DNA from: Actinomycetota bacterium
GTDB lineage: Bacteria > Actinomycetota > Acidimicrobiia > Actinomarinales > Actinomarinaceae
DNA length: 18,637 nt
Assembly (NCBI GenBank): GCA_002724835.1
Contig: PBPX01000028.1
Span: forward strand, 10,533-29,169
Direction: 5' to 3'
The notes under the pieces were generated by a model, which saw only the letters and a program-made list of their open reading frames with translations, was not told where the DNA came from and searched no databases. Within the stretch, counting starts at the first letter, position 1. The number at the start of each line of letters is the position of its first letter. Shown here piece by piece: positions 1-7,253 of the stretch. The translations under genes and the position numbers were made by a program.

Positions 1-996
1 AGTGGATGGCAAATAGCATCGGAAAGTAATATTGGAGATAATACTTATCCAGATTTATCACTTTATCCATCAAATAGTGGTCCGAACTTTATAAAAAAAA
101 TGAACAATACATTGCTAAGAATAATTTCTGAAAAAGAAATGAGTTCTCTCCCACCAATTGTTGCTGACGCTGAATCTGGCTTTGGGGGTATTTATAGTGT
201 ATTTAACTTAACTTCTCAATTCATTAACTCGGGAATTTCTGGTTTACACTTTGAGGACCAATTGGCGTCAGAAAAAAAGTGTGGACATATGGGAGGTAAG
301 GTAGTTATTCCTACCCGTGAATTTATTAATAAACTAAATGCCTCAAGATTGGCTTCTGACGTACTAGAGACTCCAATAATACTTATAGCAAGAACTGATG
401 CATTGCATGCAAATCTTATAACTTCTGATTTTGATGATGTTGATAAACCATATTTAACTGGAAAAAGAACACAAGATGGGTACTTTGAACTAAAAAACAA
501 TAAAGAATTGGCGATTACAAAATCCCTCTCTTATGCAGAATTTGCAGATGTAATTTGGTGTGAAACAAATGAACCAGACTTAGGATTTGCAAAAGAATTT
601 GCAGATGAAATTAAATCTAAATTTCCAAAAAAACTTTTAGCATATAATTGTTCTCCATCATTTAATTGGACTGAGAAATTTTCTGATGATGAACTTACTA
701 ATTTTCAAAGCCAACTTTCAAATTACGGATATAAATTACAATTTGTATCTCTTGCAGGCTTTCATTCTATGGCTAGTGCGATGTATGAACTTGCAATAAA
801 TTATAAAGGTGGAAATATGAAAGCTTTTGTTGAACTCCAAGAGAAAGAAATTGATTTAGAAAAAAGAGGGTATACAGGAACAAAGCATCAACAAGAAGTA
901 GGTTCGAATTATTATGAACAGGTCGGTGAGATAATCTTAGGTCAAGATTCTGAATTACTTTCTGAAAAAGACTCGACAGAAAATACACAATTTTAA
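1..996 (+). CDS. aceA: Isocitrate lyase, C-terminal part (5' end outside window)
   Basis: Isocitrate lyase cleaves isocitrate to glyoxylate and succinate, the first step of the glyoxylate shunt. The frame is open from base 1, so the gene starts upstream; 331 residues are visible of about 430 usual for the short bacterial form. Visible motifs are SGWQIA at the left edge, IVADAESGFGG, HFEDQLASEKKCGH (the family signature, catalytic Cys codon at 280-282), IARTDA and the substrate-binding stretch YNCSPSFNW. The C-terminus ends in DSTENTQF, resembling the STEEGQFH tail of mycobacterial ICL1. An internal ATG at 100 lies inside the conserved domain and is not the start. It is followed 12 bp later by an SDR gene in an acyl-CoA degradation run, which fits growth on acetyl-CoA from fatty acids. 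No lesion is seen. Confidence 0.97.
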   Translation, partial: SGWQIASESNIGDNTYPDLSLYPSNSGPNFIKKMNNTLLRIISEKEMSSLPPIVADAESGFGGIYSVFNLTSQFINSGISGLHFEDQLASEKKCGHMGGKVVIPTREFINKLNASRLASDVLETPIILIARTDALHANLITSDFDDVDKPYLTGKRTQDGYFELKNNKELAITKSLSYAEFADVIWCETNEPDLGFAKEFADEIKSKFPKKLLAYNCSPSFNWTEKFSDDELTNFQSQLSNYGYKLQFVSLAGFHSMASAMYELAINYKGGNMKAFVELQEKEIDLEKRGYTGTKHQQEVGSNYYEQVGEIILGQDSELLSEKDSTENTQF

Positions 997-1002
997 TAAA
1001 AT
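997..1002 (+). promoter_or_regulatory. Candidate -10 box of the SDR gene (leaderless)
   Basis: TAAAAT, then exactly six bases (AATTCT), then the ATG at 1009. With a normal -10 to +1 distance the transcript would start at the A of ATG. It lies in the 12-bp gap after the isocitrate lyase stop, and no Shine-Dalgarno sequence is visible there. It could also be chance in AT-rich DNA; no clear -35 is seen. Confidence 0.4.
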
Positions 1003-1008
1003 AATTCT

Positions 1009-1857
1009 ATGAGTTTCTTTAAAGATAAAACAATAGTTATGAGTGGTGGGTCTAGAGGTGTTGGTCTTGAAATAGCTAAAGCACTTGGGAAAGATGGAGC
1101 AAATGTTGCAATTCTAGCAAAAACTACTGAACCTCATCCAAAGCTTCCTGGCACCTTATATACAGCCGCTGAAGATATTGAAAAAGTTGGTGGTAACGCA
1201 CTTCCATTAGTATGTGATATAAGATTTGAAGAACAAGTTCAAGATTCAGTTGGTCAAGTTGTTGAAAAATTTGGTGGTATAGATATTTGTATCAATAATG
1301 CAAGCGCTATACATCTAAGCGACACACTTAATACACCAATGAAAAGATATGATTTAATGCATAACATAAATGTTCGAGGCACATTTTTATTAAGCCAAAC
1401 ATGCATACCTCACCTCAAGAAAGGAGATAATCCACATATTTTAACTCTTGGACCTCCATTAGATATTGCAAGAAAATGGTTCGGAATAACTCTTGCTTAT
1501 ACTACTGCTAAATATGGGATGTCACTTATTGCTCATGGACTAGCGGAAGAACTTGGAGAATTTGGTATAGCTTCTAATTGTTTATGGCCTAGAACTGCTT
1601 TAGATACTGCAGCAGTGCAAAATGTAATTGGTGCAGAATTAGTTAAAGGTTCTAGAAAACCATCAATATATGCTGATGCTGCATATGCAGTCCTAAAAAG
1701 AGACTCCTCTGATTGCACAGGTAACTTCTTCCTAGATCAAGACGTTCTAGAAGAAGAAGGTGTCACCGATTTTGAACAATATGCAATTGAGCCTGGGCAA
1801 CAACTTGTATCGGATTTCTTTGTTGATGACAATCCAGAAGATTGGATGCAACTTTAG
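1009..1857 (+). CDS. HSDL2-like short-chain dehydrogenase/reductase
   Basis: Rossmann-fold NAD(P)-dependent oxidoreductase of the HSDL2 (hydroxysteroid dehydrogenase-like 2) type, here 282 residues and lacking the C-terminal SCP2 lipid-binding domain of the animal protein. Visible are the nucleotide-binding turn GGSRGVG (13-19), the subfamily stretch AKTTEPHPKLPGT, the NNAS motif, NVRGTF, and the active-site YTTAK with Tyr164 and Lys168. The catalytic serine expected 16 residues before the Tyr (SPP in human HSDL2) is Gly148 here, in LGPPL, encoded by GGA at 1450-1452. The start is ATG 1009, supported by homology and by a -10-like hexamer at leaderless spacing. Its place between isocitrate lyase and thiolase suggests a role in fatty or branched acyl-CoA oxidation. 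The exact substrate is unknown, and activity may be altered by the Ser-to-Gly change. Confidence 0.9.
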   Translation: MSFFKDKTIVMSGGSRGVGLEIAKALGKDGANVAILAKTTEPHPKLPGTLYTAAEDIEKVGGNALPLVCDIRFEEQVQDSVGQVVEKFGGIDICINNASAIHLSDTLNTPMKRYDLMHNINVRGTFLLSQTCIPHLKKGDNPHILTLGPPLDIARKWFGITLAYTTAKYGMSLIAHGLAEELGEFGIASNCLWPRTALDTAAVQNVIGAELVKGSRKPSIYADAAYAVLKRDSSDCTGNFFLDQDVLEEEGVTDFEQYAIEPGQQLVSDFFVDDNPEDWMQL

Positions 1858-1869
1858 CATAAAAATATT

Positions 1870-3021
1870 ATGAGAAGTGCTTTTATAGTAGACGGTTTAA
1901 GAACACCAATTGGAAGACGGGGTGGATCTCTAAAGGGAATACACGCAATAGATTTACTAGGATTAGTAATTGAAAATCTAGTAAGCAGAAATGATATAGA
2001 TCCTATTGATGTTGATGATGTAATTGCAGGATGCGTTTCTCAACTTGGAGAACAAACAGGAAATGTTGGAAGAAATGCTGCATTAGCTGCCGGACTACCG
2101 GAAAGTGTTCCTGGAACAACTGTTGACAGACAATGTGGATCTTCTCAGCAAGCTCTACATTTTGCAGCTCAGGGAATAATGGCTGGATCTTATGAAATTG
2201 CAATCGCTTGTGGTGTTGAAATGATGTCAAGGGTCCCAATGGGATCAACATTTAGTTACGAAGGACCTGAAGGTATTTCTACAGCATTTGGTCCAAAAAT
2301 GTACGATCGGTATCCTGGGTTAGTTCCTCAAGGACTTTCTGCAGAAATGATGGCAGAAAAATGGGAACTAGGGAGAGAAGAGTTAGATGAAATATCGTAC
2401 TCTTCGCACCAAAGAGCTATCAACGCTCACGATAAAGGATATCTTGAAAAGCAAATTCTAACAATTACTGATACATTAGATAAAGATGAAGGAGTAAGGC
2501 CCGAAACAACCAAAGAAATTCTTTCAGGGCTAGACCCTGCGTTTAAGCCGGATGGAGTTATTACTGCCGGAAATTCCTCTCAAATCTCTGATGGTGCAGC
2601 AGGGCTATTGGTGGTATCTGAAGAAATTGTCAATAAATACAATCTGGAACCATTAGCTAGGGTTGTTAGCATGTCAGTTGTTGGAACAGATCCTGTTTTA
2701 ATGTTAAGCGGACCAATTCCAGCAACAAAAAAAGCTCTTGAGCAAGCTAAATTAAACCCGGAAGATATAAATCTAGTAGAAGTTAATGAAGCATTTTCAT
2801 CAGTTGTAGGAGCTTGGAGAAAAGAATTTCCAGAAATTGATTATGAAAGCGTAAATGCTAATGGAGGTTCCATAGCAATTGGACATCCACTTGGAGCTAC
2901 GGGAGCAAGACTAATGACAAATCTTGTGCATGAAATGAAAAGAAATAATCTTAGATACGGCTTACAAGCAATATGTGAAGGCGGCGGTACTGCGAACGGA
3001 ACAATTGTTGAATTGGTTTAG
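1870..3021 (+). CDS. Acetyl-CoA acyltransferase (thiolase)
   Basis: Thiolase of 383 residues, the usual length for bacterial FadA/AtoB-type enzymes, which cleave 3-ketoacyl-CoA with CoA to give acetyl-CoA and a shortened acyl-CoA. Visible are RTPIGRRGG at the N-terminus, the nucleophile Cys89 in DRQCGSS, the NEAF motif (HEAF/NEAF in the family), GHPLGATGAR with His339, and the C-terminal catalytic Cys369 in CEGGGTANG. The start at ATG 1870 fits the usual N-terminus (M-x-x-AFIVDGLRTP). It lies 12 bp after the SDR and 3 bp before the CoA-transferase-fold gene, so it is cotranscribed with them. A degradative thiolase is more likely than a biosynthetic one, given the neighbouring racemase, hydratase and isocitrate lyase, but chain-length preference cannot be read from sequence. 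Confidence 0.95.
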   Translation: MRSAFIVDGLRTPIGRRGGSLKGIHAIDLLGLVIENLVSRNDIDPIDVDDVIAGCVSQLGEQTGNVGRNAALAAGLPESVPGTTVDRQCGSSQQALHFAAQGIMAGSYEIAIACGVEMMSRVPMGSTFSYEGPEGISTAFGPKMYDRYPGLVPQGLSAEMMAEKWELGREELDEISYSSHQRAINAHDKGYLEKQILTITDTLDKDEGVRPETTKEILSGLDPAFKPDGVITAGNSSQISDGAAGLLVVSEEIVNKYNLEPLARVVSMSVVGTDPVLMLSGPIPATKKALEQAKLNPEDINLVEVNEAFSSVVGAWRKEFPEIDYESVNANGGSIAIGHPLGATGARLMTNLVHEMKRNNLRYGLQAICEGGGTANGTIVELV

Positions 3022-3024
3022 ATA

Positions 3025-4137
3025 ATGAAACCACTTGCTGGGGTTCGTGTATTAGAAATAGCTTCAATTGGCCCTGGTCCTTTAGCTGCAAATATGTTTT
3101 TTGAATTAGGTGCTGAAGTAATTAGAGTAAATAACCCAAATGCTGTAGACCTGCTCCCTCCGAATACAGACCCCTCTCTGAGAAATCGTACAAATATAAC
3201 CATAGATTTAAAATCAAAAGAGGGAATAAATCTAATAAATGAAATGTTGCCTGGGATAGATATATTTTTAGAGGGCAATAGACCAAATGTAATGGAGAAA
3301 ATAGGTCTAGGGCCAAAAGATGTTCATAGTATTAATTCTGAAACAGTTTACATAAGGTTAACTGGATGGGGTCAGAAAGGTGGTCTAGAAAATGATGCAG
3401 GTCATGATATAAATTATCTAGCATTATCAGGAATGTTAAGTCTTTTAGGGAAAGAAGGTTCACCACCAGAACCACCTATTAACCTTTTAGCTGATTATGG
3501 ATCTGGAACCATGTTTGCAGTAATTTCTGGAATTTTAGGCATATACGAAGTAAAGAATAATCAAAAAGAAAATCCAGTTTATGATGTTGCAATGTTTGAA
3601 GGAGTCTCGTATCTAGGGTCTTTAATGTTTGGCCTTAAAGATGCTGGAATGTGGGGAGACAAAAGAGGTACAAACTTACTTGATGGTGGTGCTCCATTTT
3701 ATAGATGTTATGAAACAAAAGATTCTAAATACATTGCAGTAGGAGCTTTGGAAAGTAAATTTTTTAAAGAATTAATAGAAACACTGGATTTACCTCTTGA
3801 AATGATAGAAGAACAAATGATGTTTGATAAATGGTCCTCCCATGTTGAGACTTTTTCAAAAGTGTTTCTAAGTAAGTCTCGAGATGAATGGTCTAATATT
3901 TTTGTTAATACTGATTGCTGTGTTACCCCTGTTTTAACTCTTGATGAAGCAAGAAAACATCCCCATCCGGTTTCTAGAGACTCTTATTTAGACAACTTTC
4001 CAAGAGGAAATAATATGATTGAAGATAAGCATAGCCAACCTATTGTAAAAAATATTAACGAAATATTTGAGGAACTAAATATAAGTAAAAACTTTATAGA
4101 AGAACTTGAGAAAAACGGGACTCTCTCAATAGAATAA
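3025..4137 (+). CDS. Alpha-methylacyl-CoA racemase-like, CoA-transferase family III
   Basis: CaiB/BaiF family protein of 370 residues, closest by motif to alpha-methylacyl-CoA racemase (AMACR; M. tuberculosis MCR is about 360). These enzymes epimerise 2-methylacyl-CoA so that the S-form can enter beta-oxidation. Visible are the N-terminal GVRVLEIASIGPGPLAA, GAEVIRVNNP, LTGWGQ, GHDINYLALSG and NLLADYGSGT. His127 and Asp157 align with the MCR catalytic pair His126 and Asp156. Conventional family-III CoA transferases use an Asp in a different context and lack the GHDINY signature, so racemase is favoured over transferase. The gene follows the thiolase stop by 3 bp and precedes the MaoC gene by 4 bp, consistent with an operon for methyl-branched acyl chains. 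Substrate is inferred. Confidence 0.9.
   Translation: MKPLAGVRVLEIASIGPGPLAANMFFELGAEVIRVNNPNAVDLLPPNTDPSLRNRTNITIDLKSKEGINLINEMLPGIDIFLEGNRPNVMEKIGLGPKDVHSINSETVYIRLTGWGQKGGLENDAGHDINYLALSGMLSLLGKEGSPPEPPINLLADYGSGTMFAVISGILGIYEVKNNQKENPVYDVAMFEGVSYLGSLMFGLKDAGMWGDKRGTNLLDGGAPFYRCYETKDSKYIAVGALESKFFKELIETLDLPLEMIEEQMMFDKWSSHVETFSKVFLSKSRDEWSNIFVNTDCCVTPVLTLDEARKHPHPVSRDSYLDNFPRGNNMIEDKHSQPIVKNINEIFEELNISKNFIEELEKNGTLSIE
4130..4135 (+). promoter_or_regulatory. Candidate -10 box of the MaoC gene (leaderless)
   Basis: TAGAAT at the very end of the upstream gene, followed by exactly six bases (AAGACT) and the ATG at 4142. The transcript would begin at the start codon. It may act as an internal promoter of the acyl-CoA run. 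No Shine-Dalgarno sequence precedes this ATG. Confidence 0.35.
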
Positions 4138-4141
4138 GACT

Positions 4142-5002
4142 ATGCCAATAGATCCAGAAATATTATTGAAGAAAGAGCTTGATGAAGTTGAGGGTTCATG
4201 GACAGAAGAAAGAGTCATACTTTATAATATTGCAGTTGGAAGTAGTCAAGACCCACTGAATAAAAGTGACCTGGAGTTTACAGTTGGATCTAATCCAAAA
4301 GTAATACCTTCTTTTGCAGCATGTATTTACCCTATGGAGTCTGTTTTTTCAATCATAGGAAGTGAGGGTCTTGAGGTTTCTCTAACATCTCTTCTTCATG
4401 GTGAGCAAAAAATTACAATCCATAAAGATATTCCATCGAGTGGTACAGCTGTAACCAAAGCAACAATTACAGCTGTTGAAGATTACAAAAAATTTGCATC
4501 AGTAACTATTACCTCTGATTCTTATTTAGAAAATGAAAAAATAGCAACTGCTGAATCAGTTATGTTATTTATTGGAGAAGGTGGTTTTGGAATAAAGCCT
4601 GAAAAGAAAGAAAGAATTACTCCTCCAAAGCGAGATCCTGATAAAGTTCTTGAGTATAAAACTCTTGATAATCAAGCAATCCTTTACAGAATTCCTTCTG
4701 GTGACAATAATCCTCTACATGTGGATCCTGACTTTGCAAAAATGGCAGGATTTGAAAAGCCAATCCTTCATGGTCTTTGTACATATGGAATCACATGTAA
4801 GAAAATAATGGAAAGTGATTTTGAAAATAATCCTCTAAAAGTTTCTGAAATATCTACAAGATTTAGCGGACCTGTAACTCCTGGAAATACTTTAGAAATC
4901 CATGCTTGGTCCGAGGAAGATTATACAATTGCGAATGTAATTGAAAAAGAGACAGAAACAATAGTTTTAAAAGACTTTATTTTGAGAAAAAAAGAAAATT
5001 AA
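4142..5002 (+). CDS. MaoC-family 2-enoyl-CoA hydratase (hydratase 2 type)
   Basis: Double-hotdog enoyl-CoA hydratase of 286 residues, as in the hydratase-2 part of peroxisomal multifunctional enzyme 2 and actinobacterial ChsH/MaoC proteins. It hydrates trans-2-enoyl-CoA to (R)-3-hydroxyacyl-CoA. The C-terminal hotdog carries the hydratase-2 signature: LYRIPSGDNNPLH followed by VDP, with Asp188, Asn190 and His193 as the catalytic positions, then GFEKPILHGLCTYG. The N-terminal half (about 1-150) is the degenerate hotdog that shapes the acyl pocket. Together with the racemase, SDR and thiolase it completes most of a beta-oxidation turn; an acyl-CoA dehydrogenase lies 3 kb downstream. Its stop codon overlaps that of the convergent Zn-ribbon gene (shared TTAA at 4999-5002). 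Confidence 0.94.
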   Translation: MPIDPEILLKKELDEVEGSWTEERVILYNIAVGSSQDPLNKSDLEFTVGSNPKVIPSFAACIYPMESVFSIIGSEGLEVSLTSLLHGEQKITIHKDIPSSGTAVTKATITAVEDYKKFASVTITSDSYLENEKIATAESVMLFIGEGGFGIKPEKKERITPPKRDPDKVLEYKTLDNQAILYRIPSGDNNPLHVDPDFAKMAGFEKPILHGLCTYGITCKKIMESDFENNPLKVSEISTRFSGPVTPGNTLEIHAWSEEDYTIANVIEKETETIVLKDFILRKKEN

Positions 5003-5208
5003 TTTCCAAAGAAGTCTAAAACGTTTTCCCAAGCTTTCATTTCGCCTTTAAAAAGCTCTGTATATTTACAGTTTGTACAAGTAACTGTTAAAAATTTTCT
5101 ATTTTGCACATTAAGAAATCGTGAAAAACCAGTACCTGTCATAGTTACTCTGTCTTCTTCATATTTCATGCTGTTGCACTTTGAGCAATACCAAGTTTTT
5201 TTCTCCAT
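4999..5208 (-). CDS. Small Zn-ribbon nucleic-acid-binding-like protein
   Basis: A 69-residue protein of the small zinc-ribbon family annotated as predicted nucleic-acid-binding Zn-ribbon protein (COG3478/YpzJ-like). Four metal-ligand cysteines are visible as Cys8-x2-Cys11 and Cys44-x2-Cys47. Between them lies the family's conserved TGTGFSRFLNVQNRKF stretch, followed by CKYTELFKG. Length is normal for the family and no other domain is present. The start ATG (5206-5208) has no Shine-Dalgarno but has TACAAT exactly six bases upstream. It is divergent from the cupredoxin lipoprotein gene across a 22-bp gap and convergent with the MaoC gene, with which it shares the terminal TTAA. The molecular role is unknown; the nucleic-acid link is family annotation, not shown here. 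Confidence 0.9.
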   Translation of the reverse strand: MEKKTWYCSKCNSMKYEEDRVTMTGTGFSRFLNVQNRKFLTVTCTNCKYTELFKGEMKAWENVLDFFGN

Positions 5209-5214
5209 GACAAT

Positions 5215-5220
5215 ATTGTA
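5215..5220 (-). promoter_or_regulatory. Candidate -10 box of the Zn-ribbon gene (leaderless)
   Basis: On the minus strand TACAAT is followed by six bases (ATTGTC) and the ATG at 5208, so +1 falls on the start codon. It overlaps the opposite-strand -10 candidate at 5219-5224 by two bases. No convincing -35 is seen. Confidence 0.45.
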
Positions 5221-5224
5221 GTAT
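5219..5224 (+). promoter_or_regulatory. Candidate -10 box of the cupredoxin lipoprotein gene (leaderless)
   Basis: TAGTAT is followed by six bases (TTACAT) and the ATG at 5231, giving +1 on the start codon. It shares bases 5219-5220 with the divergent -10 of the Zn-ribbon gene. No Shine-Dalgarno sequence precedes the ATG. Confidence 0.4.
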
Positions 5225-5230
5225 TTACAT

Positions 5231-7219
5231 ATGGGGAAATCCGATAAAGTATCTTACGGGAAAATTCTTTTCTTTGCTTGTTTATCTTTAATTGTTTCTG
5301 CATGTGGTTCTGGAGATGCTTCTGGGCCTGAAGCACAAATTGTAAGGGTTGTTGATGATGAATTCTCTCCAAAAATACTAAGAGTTCCTGTAGGAAGTAC
5401 CGTTATTTGGGAATCTGGAGGAGCAAACGATCACAATGTAATCGCAAGTGATGGTTCCTGGCAAGCTGTTTCTTCTGATTATTTTGAATATGGAATAATA
5501 ACAAAAGGCGATCAGTTTGAACATACTTTTAATGAAGCTGGTGTTTATGAATATTATTGCCCTTTTCATGGAACAAATAACAAGGGTATGGTTGGAATCA
5601 TAATTGTTGGAGATGTAGATTATGTTCCACCTCCTGAAGAGGTAAACACTGCTTTGAGCACAGATGTTTTAGAAGTAGGAAAAAGTTTACAGTATGAAAC
5701 TATACAAAGTGCAGTAGATGCAGCTAAAGCTGGAGATTTAATTTTGATTAATTCAGGAGTGTATAACGAAAGTGTCACAATAACTACCCCTTATTTAACA
5801 ATTAGAGGAAAAGATAGAAATGGTGTAATCATAGATGGAGAGTTCATGAGAGAAAATGGAATCCAAATTTATGACACTGATGGAGTAAGTGTTGAGAATC
5901 TCTCAGTAAGGAACTTTTCATTAAATGCAGTTTATTGGAATGGCAGTAAAGGCTACAAAGCTTCTCATGTAACTGTATATAACAACGGTGACTATGGTGT
6001 TTATGCATTCGACTCAACAGATGGAGTTTTTGAAAAAATATACGCTTCGGGTCATCCAGATAGTGGGATTTATATTGGGCAGTGCTATCCCTGCAATGCA
6101 TTAATTTATGACAGTGTAGTTGAGGGAAATGCACTTGGATATTCTGGTACAAATGCTGGAGGTCATTTGTATATATATAACAACATATGGAGAGACAATA
6201 TGTCTGGGATTATACCTAATACTCTTGATTCAGAACTAAATCCACCAGGAAGAGAAACAACTATTGTGGGAAATTTAGTTGTAGACAACAATAACTATGA
6301 GGCTCCCGCAAATCGTTTTGGATTGGTCGCTCAAGGAATGGGTATTGTTATGCCTGGGAGAGTTGGAGATGTTGTTGAAAAAAATATAGTTATTAATCAC
6401 GATAAATATGGGCTAGTAGCAAGTCCAATGTTAGATGTAAACCTATATTTTTCGCAGCATGTAAGGGTGAAAAATAATGTAATTATGGACTCAGGTTATA
6501 CAGACTTAGCTTTAGCTGGACCATGGGGTCCTGGTAATTGTTATGAAGGTAATATTTATCAAACATCCACTCCTCCATTACTTGAGCAATTACATGATTG
6601 TGAATCAGTAGGGAATGGTTCTCTCTTGTCAAGATTCCCACTTCAAGGAGATGTTTCAGGTTTGATGATGCTTGCAGGTCTTTTCGCAGATGCGGCAAGC
6701 CAAGAAGCTCCTAAAGCTAGATATAAAGACTATCCCTGGCCAGAACCACAAGAGAATATGACATTTGCAGACATAAATAAACCATCACCAGCAATAAATT
6801 TATTTTACGTACCGGATATGAATTCATTAGATCTTCCGTTTCATCTATTGGGTGGAGATAGTATTGAAGATTTAATAGGAGCAGAAAAGGAGATAATTAT
6901 GAGTGGAGTACCAATTACAAGCCCGAACGTTTGGCAATTGTTATTTCAACTTTACGGATATCTAATGCCTTTTGTTTTATATGCAGCTTGGGCTGCATTA
7001 GCAATCAAAGATATTGATTCGAATGAGAAAGTTAAGGGAAGTGGAAAGTATATGTGGCTAGCAATAGTTTATCTTGTGCCATTTTTTGGTGTTTTAATAT
7101 ACCACCTTGCAGGACCTAGCGCAATATCAAGAAGTACAAAGGTTGCAGCAATAGGTGGAGGTCTAATTAGCTATATAGTAATACTTGTAGCTGGTGCCGT
7201 AATTAGTGGTTTAGTTTAA
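5231..7219 (+). CDS. Lipoprotein: cupredoxin + parallel beta-helix + PLDc_N-like membrane tail
   Basis: A 662-residue multidomain envelope protein. Residues 1-25 form a lipoprotein signal peptide ending in the lipobox IVSAC (Cys25). Residues about 36-128 are a plastocyanin-like cupredoxin with type-1 copper ligands His68, Cys110, His113 and Met120 (CPFHG followed by GM). Residues about 150-455 are a right-handed parallel beta-helix of NosD/pectate-lyase type, starting with the common cap motif YETIQSAVDAA and running through repeated G-I/V-x-I and N-x-I/V turns; it contains Cys285-x2-Cys288. Residues about 572-662 hold three hydrophobic segments. The first two, around AAWAALAIKDID and VYLVPFFGVLIYHLAG, match the PLDc_N two-helix domain. 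The body should lie outside the membrane, held by lipid at one end and helices at the other. Carbohydrate binding or copper handling are both possible; no function is assigned. Confidence 0.88.
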   Translation: MGKSDKVSYGKILFFACLSLIVSACGSGDASGPEAQIVRVVDDEFSPKILRVPVGSTVIWESGGANDHNVIASDGSWQAVSSDYFEYGIITKGDQFEHTFNEAGVYEYYCPFHGTNNKGMVGIIIVGDVDYVPPPEEVNTALSTDVLEVGKSLQYETIQSAVDAAKAGDLILINSGVYNESVTITTPYLTIRGKDRNGVIIDGEFMRENGIQIYDTDGVSVENLSVRNFSLNAVYWNGSKGYKASHVTVYNNGDYGVYAFDSTDGVFEKIYASGHPDSGIYIGQCYPCNALIYDSVVEGNALGYSGTNAGGHLYIYNNIWRDNMSGIIPNTLDSELNPPGRETTIVGNLVVDNNNYEAPANRFGLVAQGMGIVMPGRVGDVVEKNIVINHDKYGLVASPMLDVNLYFSQHVRVKNNVIMDSGYTDLALAGPWGPGNCYEGNIYQTSTPPLLEQLHDCESVGNGSLLSRFPLQGDVSGLMMLAGLFADAASQEAPKARYKDYPWPEPQENMTFADINKPSPAINLFYVPDMNSLDLPFHLLGGDSIEDLIGAEKEIIMSGVPITSPNVWQLLFQLYGYLMPFVLYAAWAALAIKDIDSNEKVKGSGKYMWLAIVYLVPFFGVLIYHLAGPSAISRSTKVAAIGGGLISYIVILVAGAVISGLV

Positions 7220-7240
7220 CTACTAATAAACTTATTAATC

Positions 7241-7246
7241 TAGAAA
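7241..7246 (+). promoter_or_regulatory. Weak candidate -10 box of the PfkB kinase gene
   Basis: TAGAAA lies seven bases before the ATG at 7254, close to the leaderless spacing seen at other starts in the window. The 34-bp gap lacks a Shine-Dalgarno sequence. The last base of the hexamer is not the usual T, so support is modest. Confidence 0.25.
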
Positions 7247-7253
7247 TATTTAT

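Noticed and set aside
100-102. ATG at 100 as the isocitrate lyase start
   Set aside because: Upstream in-frame residues SGWQIA and YPDLSLYP are conserved isocitrate lyase sequence, so the gene enters from outside the window.
5844-6698. Long antisense reading frames inside the beta-helix gene and other genes
   Set aside because: They are rich in His, Gln and Leu with no recognisable motif, no start signals, and lie opposite well-supported coding sequence.
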